Shown one piece after another: positions 59,401 to 64,000 of a DNA stretch of 64,000 nucleotides (positions are counted from its first letter, which is position 1; every line of letters starts with the position of its first letter). The stretch comes from Gibbula magus. Lineage: Eukaryota > Mollusca > Gastropoda > Trochida > Trochidae. The stretch lies in contig OW388291.1 of assembly GCA_936450465.1 (NCBI GenBank), positions 39,954,873 through 40,018,872 of the forward strand. The letters run 5' to 3'. The notes below the pieces were generated by a model, which made no database searches, was not told the DNA's origin, and worked only from the letters and a program-made list of their open reading frames with translations. The translations under genes and the position numbers were made by a program.

Positions 59401-62400
59401 GTTCGATTCCAGGACATCCGTCCAAGTGTCATTGGCAAGGGAGGCAAGAAGGCCGACATCTTTCAGCTGGTAAGTACTTACTACAAAATGCTTGTGTTAA
59501 TTTCTTATGATTTGTTTCTTATGGATCCTAAAAGGAAAACTTTTCAGTTTGGTCCAGGGTTAACGATAAAGATGGATATCCTGAATGGTAAAGGATCAAC
59601 TTCACTGCATTTGAATGGATGAGTGTTTCTGCAGAGAGCGACAGTTTTGTTGACATCCAATCAATCTAAGATCTGTGTTTGTTTCAGGGGTTGTTAATTC
59701 TCTCGCTAGCCGAGGGCGACCGTATAGTGGACATCCAACCAATCATTCCTACAACCTTCCCTCCTCAGCTGCATGACTTTCTCACAAAGTGAGTACTTTC
59801 AATATCTCTTAATTCACATTTTCTGTACCTTCTGCCAATTCTACATGTAGTGAGGTTTGGATGCAACATTCAATGACTCAACCAGGGATCGACACTCGCA
59901 CTAGTCCACTGGCCCGAGGCTAGTGAAAATTCAGAAGGGCTAGTGAAATTTGTTTGTATCACTACAGATTAACATATGTCACTAGCCCGAAGAGCACTTC
60001 GGGCTAGTCAAGATTTCCAGCGAGCGTCTACCCCTGTCAACCGTTTTCAGTGGAGTGTATAGCCACGATGCTGCTGGAGACTTTCTCCCCACCACCACTG
60101 TTACTCCCGTCAGCACAAATACAGGACTTACCCGTTGAAGATTCACCAATTACAAGTATCATTGTTCAGTTATCGTTATTGCCTGCAGATGCTTGATGCA
60201 AGACGAGCGACACCGCTGGTCTGCAACCCAGCTGCTTGACCACACCTTCCTCAAGGAACCGGTACCAGGCTCCATCCACGTCAAGCCTGACCACCAGGAA
60301 CTCCGAGCTGGTACGCTGATACCCATTTATGTTTCTTCAGAGCATGGTTTACAAGTTTCAATTATTTCGTATCTTAAACATTAATGGCAGTTATTGTTGC
60401 TCTTATTTCACCATCACATCGAATGTTAAATTTGCCATTAATGAGATGCCTTGATGAACATCTTACAGATATCTGAGGAGATGGTGTTATGAGATGGCTT
60501 TGGACAAATAATGGTCAATTTGACAAGTATAGTTTGTATGTATTACTATGTATATCTTTAACGTTATTGTAAGAGACAGATTCTAAAAGAAAGAAAACAA
60601 ATATGAACATGAATTTAAAAATTGCCTTTCACTTCAGATCGCCCTTTATGTAGAATCTTGCTTTGGCAACAAAGTAAGTCATTGCTTGCTTTGTTGTGTG
60701 AACTGTGGTAACAGATAAAAGGACAACAAATTTCAGTGGTTTTGCAACTGGTTGCCATTACAACGCATGAAGCGACGCATATGAAAAAACGTTCGATCAG
60801 TGCTCTTCGCATTTAACCTTATTCATGCATTCAACATCATTATCAGAAACCGTTGGAATGTTCTATTCTGTTTTGTCTGCAGTTCATGTTCATGTTCATG
60901 TATCCAGTTATCTCACTAGCAGTACGCTCCCTAATACTGTTCATGCATGATATCTGCCATCAGTTTTATTTATTAATTGATACTTATAGCAGATAATATT
61001 ATTTTCCAAAGGATCCTTTGTGCTGTGAAATGGTGCATATGACATCAGACGGCATGGTCAGTTCATTGTCCTTCTTTTGTCGTCCCTAAAATTTTCACAT
61101 TTTTCGACTTGAATGGAGTCACGTATGATAGCAAATAATTAATCTGATGACCTGCCACATGTTGATGTCAATGGATCATCATACACTTAGACAAGTTTGT
61201 TATCTTCTGACAGTGTAGAGAACTAACCTCTTCTCAATCTTTATTCTAGATCCTAAACCTACAGACAACAAGGATGACGAAGATGACAACAAAGGTTTTC
61301 CCTACGTGCACGTCACCGCTCTAGAAGCTACAGGGCAATCCCGTCTGACAGGGGAATTTGAGACCCTCAAGTCCCTGGGTAAGGGAGGCTTTGGGGAGGT
61401 GATCAAGGTGAAGAACAAGCTGGACGGACGCCTGTATGCAATCAAACGCATTCCGCTCAACCCCAAGAGTAAACAGTTCAACAAGAAGATCACCAGAGAG
61501 GTGAAACTACTCTCCAGACTCAACCATGAGAACGTTGTCAGGTCAGTTGTCCAGACTCAACCACATAAACATCATCAATTGTCTGGTTGTTGAGTGAATG
61601 AAGGAGGCTTGATATTAATGTTGGTACTTCCTTACGATTTCCTCTTTATATCATTTATAGTATCTAGAGTATCCAATAGCATGACCCAACCATCAGAGTA
61701 TTGTCAAGTTGTTGTGAAGGAGTGAGATAAGTTTGCATTGAACCTTGATAGGACTGACGCAGCAATCTTGATTGAGAAGGGAGACACCATGCAATAAGTT
61801 ATTATTACCCTACTTTGATCATTTATGTAATGTGAAATCATGAAAAAAAGGAAACTTTCTATAATTAATTTTTAAAATAACAAGATATTTCAAAGATGAG
61901 ATAATTTGGCAGATATTACAACTCGTGGATAGAGATGAGTGAGGAACCAGCGGTCAGCGACACGTCGTCTAGCTACACTCCCAAGACGAGTGATCTGGAG
62001 AGGAAGTCACCTGACAAGGGAGAAAATGGAAGAGGGACGGACAGTCTGGACCTGACGGACGACATTGAGAGAGAGGCCCCGCAGGCGGTCGACGGATCCG
62101 TAGAGTGGAGCATCAGCATTGCATTCGACAACGCTTGTCAGAAGGCACTCGGATCTGACTCGGAGGAGGAAGATGATGATGAGAATGATGTCTTCGGGAA
62201 ATCTTTCTTGTAAGTGAAATTCAAAAGGATAGAAAGTGAAAATAAAAAGTTGAAATGACCGTAATCAGCAGTTAAGGCAAGTATTTTATTACAAAACTAA
62301 TTCAGATTGATTTTTAGCTCATCAGACCTTGCTTATGGTATGTCGACCGTCATCTGTAAACTATTCACATTTTTAACCACTGCCCCCGCAAAACTGAAAT

Positions 62401-63748
62401 TTTATGCGGAGGTACTTTTCACCTGGGGGATCCAAGTTGTTCATTTGTAAATATGATCTTTAATAAATGGAGACTAAGATATATAAATTTCATTTCCCTG
62501 CCCCAAAAAATATGGGCTTGGAAGGAGTGCATTTAAAGTGTTGGACCCATGAAATGACTATGGATTGTTCAGTGTAATACTTTGGGTCCTAATCATATCA
62601 GCTTTCAAATGAGCTCAATTCCAAGCCTGAAAGCACCATTTATATGTGATGGCTGGTGAATAGCTTATGGGAGAGGTGGATTAAATAGATTAGAAGTAAT
62701 TTGTTGCCAATATCTAACATGATTTCAACTGTTCTTATAACTGTTGACTGCTTGCTTTAGAATGGCTTTTAACATTTCACAAGATAAAACATTTGAATGT
62801 TTGTTGCATCCAGCATAATAACCAAACGTAGAGATAGCTCCTTTCTAGCTGTTTTCTTTTATTTCAATAAAAGGACTGGAATTCTCAAATTGTTCGTTAA
62901 TATACTTTGACCAGCATATTATAATTTGATGTTTGGTGACTATTCATTGCATATTATAAACCTATTATTTCATATACATGTAGTAAGTCTTGATCATTAG
63001 GTACCAAATCATGCAAAAACTGATGAGCTATAGAGCCAATGACTCAATCATTTTAAATTGTGATGTAAAAGATTTAAATCTTAAGAAATTAAGAGTATTA
63101 GATAAAGCCAAATATTCTTTTCAGTAATGTTATCTCTAAGAGGCTGCTCTATTTACCTAGAGTAATGTTTAAATGTCTGCCATTTATCTTGTTGGTGCCA
63201 ACTGTATAGATCCATCAAAAGTGATTTTCAATGTAGGCTGCCCTCCTGAGTGCCTTGTGTAGTTGTTTTTCCTTTGTCTGTTGTATCAGTTATTTCCAGT
63301 TCCATATATTGTGTGATATCAGCTGTAAGCACCTTATGATCAGCATTTTGAGATATAATCGTCAATGTCCGTCTGTTTGCAGACCTATGATTGATAACTC
63401 AGAGAGTGTTGTGTTTGAGACAATCCCAGAAGAGAGTGGCAAGACGAACACTGAGCTGGTAAGTTTGACTTTATAGCTGTCTGTGTGATCTCATTTGACA
63501 AGGCATTATCAAAACAAACCCTTATTCTATTCTCTTTACACTCTTGTACTGACTGAGGCAATGTTATTCAATTAAAAAGGTATGAATTATATATGAATGT
63601 TATTTATCTGTACAATGTTTTGTGTACTGTCCACCTCGAACTGGCTGTCGGTCCACAGGGCATGAAGGAGAAGCAGGAGACGACCACCAACACACAGGAG
63701 AGCTTCCCGGAGATCCTCGTACCCAAGTTACAGTTCCTCTACATACAG
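48069..63748 (+). CDS. EIF2AK4: eIF-2-alpha kinase GCN2 (EIF2AK4), 5' part, 18 exons, continues past window
   Basis: GCN2 binds uncharged tRNA and stalled ribosomes in the cytosol and phosphorylates eIF2alpha. Exons: 48069-48173, 49287-49408, 49637-49739, 50290-50463, 50854-50928, 52753-52934, 53391-53518, 57519-57679, 58245-58355, 58499-58651, 58933-58997, 59358-59469, 59688-59788, 60189-60310, 61250-61541, 61913-62209, 63383-63458 and 63659-63748. All introns are GT-AG and the joined frame is open for 823 codons, which strongly supports the joins. Start: GGTCATGG, with G at -3 and +4. Order of parts: RWD (about 10-135), charged coiled region (136-195), Ser/Pro-rich linker (196-270), pseudokinase (about 275-555), kinase N-lobe (from 605). 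The least certain points are the exon 5 donor (GTGACA) and the exon 6 acceptor, between which a Penelope element sits. The kinase C-lobe, HisRS-like and C-terminal domains must follow beyond 64000. Confidence 0.93.
48881..49093 (+). mobile_element. short Helitron-like element in GCN2 intron 1
   Basis: Starts TCCAAGAAAG and ends with hairpin TTTGCGGTGTCACGCAAA followed, after CGTCAT, by CTAG. A 5' TC, a 3' hairpin close to the end and a CTRR terminus are the defining signs of Helitrons; no target duplication is expected. At 213 bp it is non-autonomous. A longer relative is at 56658-57289. Confidence 0.6.
50944..52440 (+). mobile_element. Penelope-like retroelement, 5'-truncated, in GCN2 intron 5
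   Basis: The element begins within about 50 bp after the exon 5 donor and lies in the same orientation as GCN2. It contains the ORF of the next entry. The exact 3' end and any target duplication could not be fixed; the 3' UTR may reach 52440 or further. Confidence 0.8.
50986..52353 (+). pseudogene. Penelope-like reverse transcriptase with GIY-YIG endonuclease, lacking its N-terminus
   Basis: 455 open codons (first codon of the frame taken as TTG; no true start is present). RT motifs seen: GGTAMGTKLAPSYANIFM (about 48-65), YVRFIDDIFMIW with the catalytic DD (about 83-94), and SFLDTWV. The preceding RT blocks with the first catalytic Asp are missing. Cys-rich linker: CDNSQCRLC and CRQYNC. The GIY-YIG endonuclease follows: VVYLL (355-359), QYVGET (367-372), then Arg and His positions and the closing ELRWIFELQTFQPQGLN. 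RT plus C-terminal GIY-YIG is diagnostic of Penelope-like elements. The remaining frame has no stop, so the insertion is young, but without the first RT motifs it cannot be active. Confidence 0.9.
53391..60310 (+). CDS. EIF2AK4: GCN2 exons 7-14: pseudokinase domain
   Basis: Residues about 254-571. The sequence TGGVILLAFNTKGERIVQRG opens the domain. The catalytic-loop equivalent is VVHKDLR (HKD, residues 434-436) and the DFG equivalent is DFS (454-456), with no usable glycine-rich loop, which fits the catalytically dead second kinase-like domain of GCN2 that activates the true kinase. The late part (QDERHRWSATQLLDHTFLKE) matches the end of a kinase C-lobe. Intron 7 (53519-57518) is almost 4 kb and made largely of mobile elements. 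Confidence 0.9.
54142..54302. mobile_element. foldback element in GCN2 intron 7
   Basis: Arms 54142-54202 and 54243-54302 (GATAAATAGTTGCGTTTGTA... and inverse) are near perfect over 60 bp, loop about 40 bp. A diverged partial arm (TTTGCGGGTATTCATTGTTA) recurs at 54922. TGACGTCA-type sites lie at 54636 and 54659. Confidence 0.85.
55086..55975 (+). mobile_element. pearl-like element, family B, with 171-bp core repeats
   Basis: Opens with a hairpin TATCCCACCGGTAT / ATACCGTGGGATA, then a (GTCC)n tract (55125-55149). Four core repeats start with CGTTTCCGGAGCA at 55158, 55329, 55500 and 55671, exactly 171 bp apart. The right end is CCGGTGGGATA, one arm of the opening hairpin. No coding content. 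Confidence 0.8.
56014..57470 (+). mobile_element. pearl-like element, family C, interrupted by a Helitron-like copy
   Basis: Opens with a hairpin TATACCCCCGCTAC / GTAGTCGGGGGTATA, then (GTCC)n/(TTCC)n (56068-56101). Core repeats start with CACTTTTGGTTCCGCTCATA at 56106, 56277, 56448 and 56619, again 171 bp apart. The fourth unit is interrupted at 56658 and resumes at 57290 (TTCAAATGTTACGAAAC). The right end is GCGGGGGTAT. Confidence 0.8.
56658..57289 (+). mobile_element. Helitron-like element nested in family C
   Basis: Starts TCCAAGAAGGTATTAACACC, ends with the perfect hairpin TTTGCGGTGTCCCGCAAA, CGCTCTT, CTAG. The interruption of a 171-bp repeat gives its limits independently of the terminal motifs. 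The interior has several AAGGTCAAGGTCA runs. Confidence 0.7.
57665..57800 (+). repeat. 30-bp tandem repeat containing the exon 8 donor site
   Basis: Five units of ATTTACATGAAACAG|GTGAATACATTGATC (given in two parts of 15), period 29-30. The first half of unit 1 is the end of GCN2 exon 8 and the second half is the start of the intron. Each copy therefore repeats the 5' splice site (ends at 57679, 57709, 57738, 57768 and 57798); unit 4 has CAAG|GTGAAT changed to CAAGTG. Confidence 0.85.
59884..60034. mobile_element. 151-bp MITE in GCN2 intron 13
   Basis: Ends AGGGATCGACACTCGC and GCGAGCGTCTACCCCT are inverted copies with few mismatches. Inside, CCCGAGGCTAGTGAAA and ACTAGCCCGAAG form further inverted pairs. 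Confidence 0.65.
60311..61249. other. GCN2 intron 14
   Basis: 938 bp, AT-rich, no repeat or coding feature recognised. Confidence 0.6.
61250..63748 (+). CDS. EIF2AK4: GCN2 exons 15-18: N-lobe of the active kinase
   Basis: Residues 572-823. The glycine loop is GKGGFG (615-620), the ATP-binding Lys is K637 in YAIKRI, and the helix-C Glu is E655 in REVKLLSRLNHENVVRYYNS. Exons 16-18 encode the kinase insert typical of eIF2alpha kinases: Ser/Thr-rich, then very acidic (GSDSEEEDDDENDVFGKSF). Exon 18 ends with LQFLYIQ, just where the hinge and C-lobe would begin. All catalytic residues that fall in the window are intact, so the gene looks functional. Confidence 0.9.
62319..63052 (-). mobile_element. 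pearl-like family A copy in GCN2 intron 16
   Basis: Reverse orientation: AGCTCATCAGACC on the left and CTGATGAGCTATAGAGCCAATGACTC on the right (motif given in part), matching both ends of family A. The hairpin region is shortened (CTTATGGTATG, GACCGTCATCTGTAAAC) and core repeats are diverged beyond recognition, so this copy is old. Confidence 0.65.
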
Positions 63749-64000
63749 GTAGGTCTTACTATGCCTTTGCCTGCTGAATTAATCAGTGCAAAACCATTGC
63801 TGTGTGACTGATTTTCAAGAAACATCAACAAAGTATAATTGCATGCTTCACTAATCTGATTTGAATTGTTCATCATTATATTCATGAATGATTTTCCAAG
63901 CAACGACTCCCATGTGTGAGTACTGCACATTACAGAGCACAATTTGTGCCAGTTTCCCACTGAATGTAATGGAGCGAAACCATTCCTGAGTGGAATCTGC
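63749..64000 (+). other. start of GCN2 intron 18
   Basis: Begins with GTAGGT. No further exon is visible before the window ends. Confidence 0.6.

Overview
The window is animal nuclear DNA: AT-rich, sparse in genes and rich in introns and repeats. A mollusc, probably a gastropod, fits best. The basis is the repeat set: pearl-like elements with (ACGG)n tracts next to a terminal hairpin, a tRNA-derived SINE, and LINE, Penelope, Tc1 and Helitron remnants. The species cannot be fixed from the sequence alone.

Only two host genes are clearly supported. (1) A rhodopsin-class (class A) peptide-type GPCR on the minus strand, essentially one coding exon at 13587-14783, probably preceded by a spliced 5' leader. 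(2) The 5' two thirds of EIF2AK4 (GCN2, the eIF2alpha kinase that senses amino-acid starvation) on the plus strand, from 48069 to the window edge. I could join 18 exons by hand into one uninterrupted frame of 823 codons covering the RWD domain, a charged region, the pseudokinase domain and the N-lobe of the active kinase. The kinase C-lobe, the HisRS-like domain and the C-terminal domain lie beyond 64000.

Layout: 1-12400 holds LINE remnants, pearl-like elements, a SINE, a broken pogo/Tigger-type transposase tail and a minisatellite. 12400-18350 holds the GPCR and its upstream flank, with a perfect 45-bp minisatellite. 19370-21665 is a 38-bp satellite. 24500-26230 holds a pearl-like element and a collapsed Tc1 element. 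27540-33245 holds composite repeats, a foldback element and a 27-bp satellite. 33246-34650 is a GC-richer block of unknown function. 34650-47930 is a run of foldback/TIR elements, including a 3.4-kb TIR element inserted into a SINE and a 1.6-kb TIR element ending 139 bp before the GCN2 start codon. 48069-64000 is GCN2, whose introns carry a Penelope-like retroelement, two Helitron-like copies, two adjacent pearl-like elements with 171-bp core repeats, a foldback element and a small MITE.

The two genes have no evident functional link. The most interesting signals are a tandemly duplicated 5' splice site at GCN2 exon 8, the repeat-derived sequence next to the GCN2 start (YY1-like motif and a short uORF), Helitron termini with a hairpin and CTAG, the SINE-in-which-a-transposon-landed nest, and a Tc1 transposase gene collapsed to its two ends. 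I found no clearly new gene system.
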